Shown one piece after another: positions 17,398 to 24,983 of a stretch of 64,000 nt of DNA. The stretch lies in the NCBI GenBank assembly GCA_021773815.1, contig JAJFJS010000029.1, positions 1 through 64,000 of the forward strand, given 5' to 3'. The stretch comes from Gammaproteobacteria bacterium. GTDB lineage: Bacteria > Pseudomonadota > Gammaproteobacteria > Steroidobacterales > GCA-2729495. Position 1 is the first letter of the stretch. Each line of letters begins with the position of its first letter. The notes under the pieces are model-generated. The model was not told the DNA's origin, ran no database searches, and saw only the letters and a list, made by a program, of their open reading frames with translations. The position numbers were made by a program, and so were the translations under genes.

Positions 17398-18396
17398 ATG
17401 CCGCTGATTGCCCATTCCGGATTACCGGCGTTCGAGTTCCTGCGCCACGAGGGCTGCGCCGTCGTCGCGCCGCGCCGCGCGCCGCGCGCGCTGCCGTCGT
17501 TGCGTATCGGCCTGCTGAACCTGATGCCGGATGCGGCGTTGCAGGCGACTGAGCGCCAGTTTCTGCGGTTGATCGACGCCAGCGGGTCGGTCGCGAATCT
17601 ATGGGTGTATCCGTTCGCCGTCGAGGCCGGTTACCGGGCGGACGTCGCCCGGGCGCATATCGAGACGCATTACGCGACGTTTGGCGAATTGCAGGATCGC
17701 GGCCTCGATGCGCTGATCATCACCGGCGCCAATCCGGCCTGCGATGACATCACCGCGGAACCGTTCTGGGGGCCGATGATCGAGGCAATCGACTGGGGAC
17801 GCAGCGAGACGCAATCGGTGCTGTGCTCGTGCCTCGCGACGCACGCGGTGCTGCACCATGATCACGGCGCGGTGCGCCTGGAATTACCGCAGCGCCGCTG
17901 GGGCGTGTATGAGCACGAGATCCTGATCCCCGGACATCCGCTGCTCGCCGGCGTGACCGCGCCCGTGTCGGCGCCGCATTCGCATCGCTACGCCGTGTCT
18001 CGGGCACAAATGGAGGCCGCGGGCCTGACCGTGCTTATCGACAGCGCCGAGGCCGGTGTGCACCTGGCCGTCGGCGCCGATGCGCGGCGCCTGGTCATGT
18101 TTCAGGGCCACCCGGAATACGATGCGGTCAGCCTGCTCAAGGAATACAAGCGCGAGGTACAGCGGTTCCTGACCGGCAACCGGCAGAGTTATCCGCCGTT
18201 TCCCGAGCATTATTTCGATCGACCCGCAAAGGACCGCCTCGATGCCTATCAGCAGCGCGTTACCGAGTGCGATTTCGAACAGGCGACGCTGCCGGCATTC
18301 CCCGAGGACCAACTCACACCCCGTTGCGCCGACACCTGGAGCGACGCGGGCCGGGTTATCTATCGCAACTGGCTGGGGCAATTGGCTGACCCCTAG
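17398..18396 (+). CDS. metA: Homoserine O-acyltransferase, MetA type
   Basis: 332 residues; acylates homoserine in the first committed step of methionine synthesis. LRIGLLNLMPDAALQATERQ, the GVYEHE segment, the probable nucleophile in CSCLATHA (second Cys, about 144) and the catalytic-dyad region QGHPEYD (His/Glu) are all present. MetA enzymes use succinyl- or acetyl-CoA, and I would not assign the acyl donor by eye: the specificity position near TGANPA is neither the classical Gly nor Glu. ATG 17398 has AGG eight nt upstream. Its last ~54 nt recur at 18595-18648 beyond a TIR element. Confidence 0.9.
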   Translation: MPLIAHSGLPAFEFLRHEGCAVVAPRRAPRALPSLRIGLLNLMPDAALQATERQFLRLIDASGSVANLWVYPFAVEAGYRADVARAHIETHYATFGELQDRGLDALIITGANPACDDITAEPFWGPMIEAIDWGRSETQSVLCSCLATHAVLHHDHGAVRLELPQRRWGVYEHEILIPGHPLLAGVTAPVSAPHSHRYAVSRAQMEAAGLTVLIDSAEAGVHLAVGADARRLVMFQGHPEYDAVSLLKEYKREVQRFLTGNRQSYPPFPEHYFDRPAKDRLDAYQQRVTECDFEQATLPAFPEDQLTPRCADTWSDAGRVIYRNWLGQLADP

Positions 18397-18413
18397 CGAG
18401 CCCCCTCCGCTGG

Positions 18414-18589
18414 TGCCGGTGTACAGTTTCTTTAGTTTCTGAAGTTATTCCCGGCCCCGATGGAATCAGGTTTTTATCGTGTTATCAGATCTTTAGGGCC
18501 GAAATATCCAATCAATAACTTAAGAACCTTTACACCGGCACCAATCATAAATAACATAAGAAACTTAAGAACCTTTACACCGGCACCAA
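18414..18589. mobile_element. Degenerate small TIR element (family B) behind metA
   Basis: The left end (18414-18452) starts TGGTGCCGGTGTACAG and continues as an AT-rich TTAAG-type arm. Two inverted right ends follow, at 18512-18544 and about 18549-18589, each ending TTTACACCGGCACCAA. The same termini bound the 354-bp element at 24612-24965. No transposase is encoded. The doubled right end and base differences suggest an older, internally rearranged copy. Confidence 0.75.
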
Positions 18590-18594
18590 TCCTT

Positions 18595-18654
18595 TGGAGC
18601 GACGCCGGTCGCGCGATCTATCGCAACTGGCTGGGGCAATTGGCCGAAAATTAG
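18595..18654 (+). pseudogene. Duplicated 3' end of metA
   Basis: 18595-18648 matches 18337-18390 at 47 of 54 positions by eye, including 29 consecutive identical bases. It would encode WSDAGRAIYRNWLGQLAEN then TAG, against WSDAGRVIYRNWLGQLADP in the intact gene. It lies in no gene of its own, directly right of the family B element, and is best read as a relic of the metA end displaced or acquired when the element inserted or recombined. Confidence 0.8.
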
Positions 18655-18699
18655 CCGTGCTGGCGCGCTGATGCCAGCGCCAATCTCAGGGACCAGGCC

Positions 18700-20301
18700 T
18701 CAACTGAATTCTTCGCGCAGTTTTTTCTTGTCGATCTTGCCGACGCTCGTCAGCGGGATGGTCGTGACGAATTCGATGCGTTCCGGCATTGCCCAGCGCG
18801 ACAGGATGCCGCGGTCGACGTAGCCGCGAACGTGCGCCCGGATCGCGTCGGCATCGGCGTGCTCCGTATCGACCGGTACGATCAGCGCGAGCGGTCGCTC
18901 GCCCCAGGTTGCGTCGGGGACGCCGATGACGGCGACGCGGTCGACGGCATCATGTTGTGAAATCAGACCTTCGAGTTCGAGCGACGAGATCCATTCGCCG
19001 CCCGACTTGATGACATCCTTGATCCGGTCGGTGATTTGCAAAAAGCCTTCCGCATCGATGTGCCCGACATCACCCGTGTGCAGGTACCCGTCGGACCACA
19101 GTTCTTCGGAGCGCTCTTGCTCGCCGAGATAGCCGGGAGTCAGCCAGGGCGCGCGCACGCAGACCTCCCCGGTGGTGCGTCCGTCGCGGGGCATTTCGTT
19201 GCCGTCCGGATCCACGACGCGCAGGTCCACGAGGGGCACCGGCCGTCCGGTCTTGCAGCGCAGTTGCAGCCGTTGGTCGTCGTCACGCGCGAGCATGTCA
19301 TTGGTCAGCGTTGCCGCCGTCAGTAACGGGCAGGTTTCGGACATGCCGTAGGCGGCATAGATATCGATGCCCAGATCGAGCGCGCGGCGAGCCAGGCCCG
19401 GCGGTAGCGCGGCGCCGCCGATGATGACCTTCCAGCGGGACAGGTCAGTAGTCTGTGCGGCCGGATGGCTGAGCAGCATCTGCAGGATCGTCGGCACGCA
19501 GTGCGACAGTGTTACGCTCTCGGCGGCGATCAGCCGCAGCAGTGCGGCGGGCTCATAGCGGCCCGGATAGACCTGTTTGGCGCCGAGCATCGTGGCGACA
19601 TACGGCGCGCCCCACGCGTGGACATGGAACATTGGCGTCAGCGGCATGTAGACGTCGTCGCGGTGAAACCGGCCGTGGCCGTCGACAGCGTTGACGCCCG
19701 CCATGAAACCGAGGGAATGCAGCACCAGTTGCCGATGCGTGAAATACACGCCTTTCGGCAAGCCGGTCGTGCCGGTCGTGTAAAACGTCGTCGCCCGCGT
19801 GCGCTCGTCGAAATCCGGGAACGCGTAATCGGGATCGGCCGCCTCGAGCAGCGCCTCGTAATCGGCGAGCGGCACGATGCGGATGTCGCGATCGAAGTCG
19901 TCGCGAATCTCGTCGATGATCGGCATGAAGTCCGCGTGGACGAAGATCAGGTCATCGTGCGCGTGGTTGATTGTGTACAGAATCTGTCCGGGTGACAGCC
20001 GGATGTTGATCGTGTGCAGCACGGCGCCGGTCATCGGTACGGCAAAAAAACATTCCAGATAGCGATGGCTGTCCCAGTCCATGACAGCGACGGTGTCGCC
20101 GGGCCGGATGCCGAATGTCCCCAGCGCATTGGCGAGCCGCGCGAGGCGCGCGCCGAACGTCGCGTAGTCATGGCGCCGTTGGTCAGCGTAGACGATCTCG
20201 GTATCGCGTGCCTGCGTCAATGGCACATGCAGGAGTTGGCGGATCAGCAACGGGTAGTCGTAGGCCGAAGCGGCCGGCGTCAGGCGTTCGTCGGTCTTCA
20301 T
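18700..20301 (-). CDS. Fatty-acid-CoA ligase (AMP-forming)
   Basis: 533 residues, an ANL-superfamily adenylating enzyme: P-loop TTGTTGLPKG (175-184), the A5-like YGMSETCP segment, TGDVGHIDAEGF and ITDRIKDVIKSGGEW, and the C-terminal catalytic Lys in SVGKIDKKKL. It most resembles medium/long-chain acyl-CoA synthetases (fatty acid + ATP + CoA to acyl-CoA). Substrate length not determinable. ATG 20301 overlaps the stop of the upstream thioredoxin-like gene by 4 nt, which decides the start against a GTG 36 nt earlier. Confidence 0.9.
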   Translation of the reverse strand: MKTDERLTPAASAYDYPLLIRQLLHVPLTQARDTEIVYADQRRHDYATFGARLARLANALGTFGIRPGDTVAVMDWDSHRYLECFFAVPMTGAVLHTINIRLSPGQILYTINHAHDDLIFVHADFMPIIDEIRDDFDRDIRIVPLADYEALLEAADPDYAFPDFDERTRATTFYTTGTTGLPKGVYFTHRQLVLHSLGFMAGVNAVDGHGRFHRDDVYMPLTPMFHVHAWGAPYVATMLGAKQVYPGRYEPAALLRLIAAESVTLSHCVPTILQMLLSHPAAQTTDLSRWKVIIGGAALPPGLARRALDLGIDIYAAYGMSETCPLLTAATLTNDMLARDDDQRLQLRCKTGRPVPLVDLRVVDPDGNEMPRDGRTTGEVCVRAPWLTPGYLGEQERSEELWSDGYLHTGDVGHIDAEGFLQITDRIKDVIKSGGEWISSLELEGLISQHDAVDRVAVIGVPDATWGERPLALIVPVDTEHADADAIRAHVRGYVDRGILSRWAMPERIEFVTTIPLTSVGKIDKKKLREEFS

Positions 20302-20879
20302 TCGTGTTGCTGCGCCGGCTCGTTGCCCGGCTTCCACTTGATATTGCAGCCGATGCTCGGGCGTTGATCGGGCGAGACCGGCGTACCGTTCAGCAACGCG
20401 TCGACGGCGCGGCGCAGATCGGCGCCGGTGACCGGCACATCGTTGCCGGGTCGGGAGGCGTCGAACTGGCCGCGATAGGCCAGCTTGCGGGAGCTGTCAT
20501 AGAGGAAGAAATCCGGCGTGCAGGCGGCCCGGTAGGCCAGCGCCGTCTGCTGGGTCTCGTCGAACAGGTACGGGAAGGAATAGCCGTGTTTCCTGGCCTC
20601 GATGCGCATCTGCGCCGGGTCGTCATCGGGGTGAGTCGACACGTCGTTGGCGTTGATTGCGACGACCGCCAGGCCGCGTGGCTGATACTCGTCAACGAAT
20701 CGCGTAAAACCGGCGCGGATATGCTGTACATAGGGGCAGTGGTTGCACCAGAACACGACCAGCAGGGCCGCGGCCGCGTCGAAATTGTCGAGGGTGACGA
20801 GTTTGCCGTTCGTGTCCGGCAGCGCGAATGATGCGGCCGGCGTACTGAGCCCGGGCATCGTCGATGGCGTCAGCGCCAT
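20298..20879 (-). CDS. Thioredoxin-like (AhpC/TSA-related) protein
   Basis: 193 residues, cytoplasmic. Thioredoxin fold with the CXXC motif in VVFWCNHCPYVQ (Cys45, Cys48), LAVVAINANDVSTHPDD, and cis-Pro in ACTPDFFLYD. This matches the PRX-like subfamily of thioredoxin-domain proteins whose members carry WCxHCPY. Expected role: thiol redox or peroxide reduction; the partner is unknown. Cotranscribed and coupled with the acyl-CoA ligase (ATGA). Confidence 0.85.
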   Translation of the reverse strand: MALTPSTMPGLSTPAASFALPDTNGKLVTLDNFDAAAALLVVFWCNHCPYVQHIRAGFTRFVDEYQPRGLAVVAINANDVSTHPDDDPAQMRIEARKHGYSFPYLFDETQQTALAYRAACTPDFFLYDSSRKLAYRGQFDASRPGNDVPVTGADLRRAVDALLNGTPVSPDQRPSIGCNIKWKPGNEPAQQHE

Positions 20880-21012
20880 GTCCGGATCCTGGCGGGGGTG
20901 TCGATCAGCTGCGTTGACGAACGATTCACGATATCGTGTGTCTTATCATTCACCGTGCCTCCGATGCAAGCGCATCTTGCCGCGGGCACGACCGTTGCGA
21001 GGAACGACCGTG

Positions 21013-21564
21013 ATGAACCGTCTGACACAAGTGTGCCTGATCGCCGTCTGTCTGCTGCTGACCGGTGGACCGGCCGCCGCCGAGGCGGTTCCGGATGCCG
21101 CGGCCGTCGATGACGAGGTGTTTGCGCTCGAGAACTGCGTCCAGACGCAACGGATCCGGCGGACCGAAATCGTCGACGACAGCACGATTCTCTTTTTCAT
21201 GACCCCGCGGGACCGGATCTTCGTCAACCGGTTGCCGCGGCGCTGCTCGGGGCTGCGTCTCGCCGGGACCTTCTCGTACCGGTCGACCACCGGTCGGCTG
21301 TGCAACGTCGACATCATCCGGGTCGTCCGGGATCTGACGACGCGCACGGATATCGGCGCCGGGTGTGCGCTCGGTATGTTTCGCCCGGTGACCGGGGATG
21401 AGGTCGAGGTCATCAGGAACCGGGAACCCGCGCCGCCCGAGGACCCGGCGCCTGGCGATCCGGAGCCCGCGGATCCGGCACCCGTCGAGACGGGCCCAGA
21501 TGAGTTGGGCCCAGGTGAGTTGGGCCGGGGTGAGCCGGGGTCGGCGGCCGAGCCCGCCGATTAG
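21013..21564 (+). CDS. Exported DUF6491-like protein with proline/acidic tail
   Basis: About 183 residues. Sec signal (1-22, cut after AAA). The body ENCVQTQRIRRTEIVDDST ... RIFVNRLPRRCSGL carries the paired Cys residues and the layout I associate with DUF6491 small periplasmic proteins of unknown function. The last ~50 residues are low-complexity Pro/Glu/Gly (repeated PDELGPGELGRGEPG), probably disordered. ATG 21013 with GAGG about 9 nt upstream; it is the only start that begins the signal peptide. Confidence 0.65.
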   Translation: MNRLTQVCLIAVCLLLTGGPAAAEAVPDAAAVDDEVFALENCVQTQRIRRTEIVDDSTILFFMTPRDRIFVNRLPRRCSGLRLAGTFSYRSTTGRLCNVDIIRVVRDLTTRTDIGAGCALGMFRPVTGDEVEVIRNREPAPPEDPAPGDPEPADPAPVETGPDELGPGELGRGEPGSAAEPAD

Positions 21565-21940
21565 TCCGGTCAACGGCCCGGCGGCCGGGCGCGATATAGC
21601 GACAGGGAATATGCGCCGGCCGCCCGGTCAGCCGCTTTGCCGCAGCAGCCAGCACAAAATCAGGACAGTAATGGTAAATGGGCTGCCTGCGGCGCCCGAA
21701 TTCGGATAAACTCTTGGTTTACTAAGGGAAAGCCCGATCGGGCGCGAGCCACGGACGATACCGGCGGTGTGCTAAATAAAACACAAGCTGCCGGTCACAC
21801 GCCCCCTCGACAAGTCGCCGACGCTTGCGGCGAGGCTCGCTATAAGAAGGTCAGGGAGAACCGTTCGCATTTTCGGCGATAGTCGCCGAAAGCGGTTTAT
21901 GACCGAACTTGCACCGGCATGCCGATGCGGGAGGATAACG
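21565..21940. other. 376-bp intergenic region with structured-RNA-like segments
   Basis: Contains a short stem TAAAC/GTTTA near 21710-21725; a segment (21725-21794) that loosely resembles a c-di-GMP-I (GEMM) RNA (see findings); and a perfect 8-bp hairpin TTCGGCGA-TAG-TCGCCGAA at 21872-21890. It precedes the small membrane-protein gene at 21941, so it may be its 5' leader. No gene seen. Confidence 0.4.
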
Positions 21941-22276
21941 ATGCGCGAACGAGGTGCCTTCGGATTTGTAATGGTCATGCTGCTGGCTGCGATCTGGCTG
22001 CTCGGTACGGGCGCCGATGAGAATGCCGGCACCGTGTCCGCGACGCGCGCCGTCAACACTACACCGAGCATCATGATCAATGGTCGCTCCTATGAACCGG
22101 TTTATCGTGGTGGCGCGGATGCAGACCGGATGGCCGATCGGATGGCCGATCGGATGGTGATAGTCGTCGATCGTGACGCGCTGGCGGTCGGTGAGAACAC
22201 GGTCGAGATTCACTGGGGCGAGGCGCCGTTGCCGACATTGACGGCCAAGTTACCGGGCGATACGAGCGCGCGCTGA
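21941..22276 (+). CDS. Small exported or membrane-anchored protein, unknown
   Basis: 111 residues. An N-terminal hydrophobic segment (about 6-23) acts as signal or anchor. The remainder is short and ends with a strand-rich region (RMVIVVDRDALAVGENTVEIHWGE). Residues about 66-73 are a repeated ADRM from an in-frame 12-bp tandem repeat. GGAGG lies 7 nt before the ATG at 21941 and sets the start. I do not recognise the family. Confidence 0.6.
   Translation: MRERGAFGFVMVMLLAAIWLLGTGADENAGTVSATRAVNTTPSIMINGRSYEPVYRGGADADRMADRMADRMVIVVDRDALAVGENTVEIHWGEAPLPTLTAKLPGDTSAR
22127..22157. repeat. 12-bp tandem repeat inside a gene
   Basis: CGGATGGCCGAT occurs twice in full and once as a 7-nt partial copy, in frame, adding ADRM units to the small exported protein. 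It is a likely slippage-prone site. Confidence 0.8.
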
Positions 22277-22422
22277 CGGCAGGCCCGGCGCAGTCGCCGT
22301 CCGTGCGTCGCTCCGGCCTGCGCTGCGCCCGCGAGCGGCGCCGGCATAGGGGAATACCGACGAGCCCGCCGATTTTTTATCATTTAAAGCCAATCGGATT
22401 ATGACGTTCTTTCCCCGGCCGG

Positions 22423-22529
22423 CCGAGACGCCGTGATATCCCTCGGAAACGCCGCCTGAATTTTTGTGCCTGTCGGGTTTGCGGGACCCGGGCGGCTGAA
22501 GGTTGCCGAGAGATATCACGGCGCCTCGA
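22423..22529. repeat. Palindromic repeat family A, copy 3
   Basis: Same layout as the 7.7-8.1 kb copies: left arm CCGAGACGCCGTGATATC, inner stem CGGAAACGCCGCCTGAA against GGGCGGCTGAAGGTTGCCG, right arm GAGATATCACGGCGCCTCG, with the extra right flank CTCGGACACATCGTG also conserved. The 593 bp between 22277 and 22869 consist mainly of this copy, the next copy and spacer. Confidence 0.75.
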
Positions 22530-22633
22530 CCTCGGACACATCGTGCGATGGCTGCTGCGACACGCCGCCGGGCCTGTACGCGGTGCTGAACGCGGTCGCG
22601 TGCTGAAGATCAGGGTTCCACCTCGGTGTCGAA

Positions 22634-22744
22634 GGTCTTTGGCGGCGGGTACCCCTCGGAAACCTTCAGCCGCCCTGGCCTCGATAGTGAATCACCCCGG
22701 ATAAATCAGGCGGCGTTTCCGAGGGGTACCCGCCGCCAAAGACC
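22634..22744. repeat. Family A repeat with perfect 30-bp terminal inverted repeats
   Basis: 22634-22663 and 22715-22744 are exact reverse complements (starting GGTCTTTGGCGGCGGGTACC). The inner stem CTTCAGCCGCC/CAGGCGGCG is the same core as in the other copies but inverted relative to them. The loop is about 50 nt. No coding capacity. The arms could form a long cruciform or RNA hairpin. Confidence 0.85.
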
Positions 22745-22869
22745 GACCAGTGCAAAGAGTAAAAACCACGGCGGCCCGGATCGATCAATGCGTGCCGAAC
22801 AACATTTGCGGCAGGCTTCGGGAACAACCAACCCGGAACGATTGCGAACCGGGTTGATGATGCGGCAGC

Positions 22870-24534
22870 CTAGACGCGTTTCCAGGTCGCCAGCGCCTCG
22901 CTGAAGAGTTTCTCGACTTCGGCGAACGCCGCCGGCGCGCCCTGCTCCAGCAGCGCGCGATTCGTTTGCGGAAATACGTCCCGGCCGCCCTCGCCCGGCA
23001 ACTGGCGGGTTGCATCGATGACGATCTTGCTGGTGCGACCGTAACTGGTCTGGCTCGGGTCGACGAACAGGCCCACCGTCTCCTCGATGATATGGCTGGC
23101 CGGGTGGGGTTGCCAACGGGAGCCGACGGCAAACATCACGTGGCGCCGGTCGAGCACGTTGATGTCCTTGTCGACGACGATGACGACCTTGGCGATCGGG
23201 TTACGCCTGGCGATCTGCATGCCGGCGTCCAGTCCCTGTTTCGGTTCGGTCTTGTCGATGCTGATGACGACGATGCCCATCGTGTCCTGCGGGTTCGTGT
23301 ACTCGACGAAGTTCGGGATCATGCGTTTCAGCAGGACGCTGTACATTGCATCCATCGGCGCCGTCACCATGCCTCGCTGCATGCCGGTCATCGCATTCTG
23401 GAACCACGGGTTCCTGCGGTGCGTGATCTTCGTGACATTAAAAATAAAGTTGCTCGACTTCTTCTGACCCAGATAACCGAACATCTCGCCGAACGGCCCT
23501 TCCTCTTCGTAGGGGCCGTCGAGCGGCACCTCGCCCTCGATGACCATCTCGGCGTGGGCGGGAATCAGGATGTCGGTGGTTTCCGAGCGCACGACCTCGA
23601 TGGCCTTGCCGCGCATGCCCCCGGCAATCGCGAGTTCGTCCTGAGGTTTGTCGCTGAAGCGCGGCGCGACGCGCGTGCCGCTGATCATCCAGACGACCGG
23701 ATCCTGGCCGAGGACGATCGAGTATTTCATGACCTTCTCGCCGCGCTTCTTCGCGGCCTGCAGAAACTTGTCACCGGTCTGGTTGGGCTCGGGATTGATG
23801 CCGAGCTTGCGCGGGCCCTTGATCTGGCACCGGTAGGTGCCGAAGTTCGCGCCGAGTTTGGGGTCGACCATGAAGTGCGAGCCGGTGTTGACGTAGCGGC
23901 CGCCGTCGGCCGGGTTGGTCTTGACGAACGGAAATTTCGTCAGGTCTATCTCGTCGCCGGTCAGCACGACTTCCTTGACCGGCGCCTGGTCCCGGGTTAC
24001 CTCGACCGGCGGTATTTCCGGGTACCAGCCGCCGTTGTCGGCCAGCATCTTCTGCAGATACTCGCGGGCGCCGCGATACGTCGCGAAATGATCGCCGGGC
24101 ACGACAGGCAGGCCCCAGATGATGGCGTCCGTGTTCCAGTGACCCTGCGGGTTGATGACGACCGGACCCTTGACCCATTGGCCGTCGATCCGGACTTCAT
24201 CGAAAATCATGCACGGCGCGCCGTACCAGCTGTATTTCTCCGTCGCCTTGAAGAACAGCGCCGGGATATGAAACGCATCCTGATCGATCCGGTCGAAACG
24301 CAGCACCAGGCCGTGTGCCTCGAGCGCGGCGATCCAATCGCGCATCGAATCGAACGGGGCCTGCGGCGCCGTGGCTGCTGCGCCCTTCGATTTTTTTCCG
24401 CTGAACAGCGCCGCGTCGGCATTGGTCGTGTAGCCGGCGGCGGCCAGCGCCGCCAGCGCGGATCCGGCCGTTGCGGTACCCAGGAAATCGCGGCGGGAAA
24501 CGGCGGCGTTTTCGATGTCATCCGGCTTTGACAT
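22870..24534 (-). CDS. UbiD-family decarboxylase with Tat signal
   Basis: 554 residues. The N-terminus SRRDFLGTATAGSALAALAA (about 13-32) is a twin-arginine signal with an Ala-rich hydrophobic region. The body is UbiD-like throughout; the hallmark EEEGPFGEMFGYLG (catalytic Glu region) and the prFMN-site stretch VNTGSHFMVDP...GTYRCQ are present. UbiD enzymes use prenylated FMN for reversible decarboxylation of aromatic or alpha,beta-unsaturated acids. Export would be unusual; Tat fits transport of a cofactor-loaded protein. No ubiX nearby. ATG 24534 has GAGGA upstream and is preferred to an upstream in-frame start. The promoter side abuts the TIR element at 24612. Confidence 0.85.
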   Translation of the reverse strand: MSKPDDIENAAVSRRDFLGTATAGSALAALAAAGYTTNADAALFSGKKSKGAAATAPQAPFDSMRDWIAALEAHGLVLRFDRIDQDAFHIPALFFKATEKYSWYGAPCMIFDEVRIDGQWVKGPVVINPQGHWNTDAIIWGLPVVPGDHFATYRGAREYLQKMLADNGGWYPEIPPVEVTRDQAPVKEVVLTGDEIDLTKFPFVKTNPADGGRYVNTGSHFMVDPKLGANFGTYRCQIKGPRKLGINPEPNQTGDKFLQAAKKRGEKVMKYSIVLGQDPVVWMISGTRVAPRFSDKPQDELAIAGGMRGKAIEVVRSETTDILIPAHAEMVIEGEVPLDGPYEEEGPFGEMFGYLGQKKSSNFIFNVTKITHRRNPWFQNAMTGMQRGMVTAPMDAMYSVLLKRMIPNFVEYTNPQDTMGIVVISIDKTEPKQGLDAGMQIARRNPIAKVVIVVDKDINVLDRRHVMFAVGSRWQPHPASHIIEETVGLFVDPSQTSYGRTSKIVIDATRQLPGEGGRDVFPQTNRALLEQGAPAAFAEVEKLFSEALATWKRV

Positions 24535-24611
24535 TGCGTGGTCCTCGTTCGATTCGGTGGTTTTTGCTCCGCGGCTGACTTGGCCGCGTGTTGTGTCCGC
24601 AGTGTAGCGCA

Positions 24612-24965
24612 TTGGTGCCGGTGTACAGTTTCTTAAGTTTCTTAAGTTATTGAACGGAGAACGGTTCCGGCCGCAGCATTTCGCACCCGCCTCTAGAAGC
24701 GGGCGGAATGCAGAGTGGATCAGAAAACGAGACTATTTCACGCTCTGAGACGACGCATCCAGTGAGGGCGGGCCATCTGACTCATTGAAAAATCGAACGT
24801 CAGGCTTTAGTTCAAAACTTCGAATCAGGTGGCCAGAAATTTAGCTTTTGCCTGGCATGCCGATTCTGCAGCGGTACCGGTTTACGGATCATGCCGCCCA
24901 GAAGCAATGGGATTTAGGCCAGTCAATAACTTAAGAAACTTAAGAAACTGTACACCGGCACCAAG
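24612..24965. mobile_element. 354-bp MITE-like element with perfect 42-bp TIRs (family B)
   Basis: 24612-24653 and 24924-24965 are exact reverse complements, beginning TTGGTGCCGGTGTACAG and containing TTTCTTAAG repeats. The 270-bp interior is non-coding. It fills most of the 449-bp gap between the UbiD gene and the ABC permease. No transposase is present, so a non-autonomous element is inferred. A target-site duplication is not evident. Termini are shared with the element behind metA. Confidence 0.85.
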
Positions 24966-24983
24966 CGATTGAAGGTCCGTCGG

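Noticed and set aside
22966-24531. Long open frame (about 521 codons) on the plus strand opposite the UbiD gene
   Set aside because: It is the antisense shadow of a strong UbiD match in a high-GC gene; the product is a His/Asp/Arg-rich low-complexity string with no domain.
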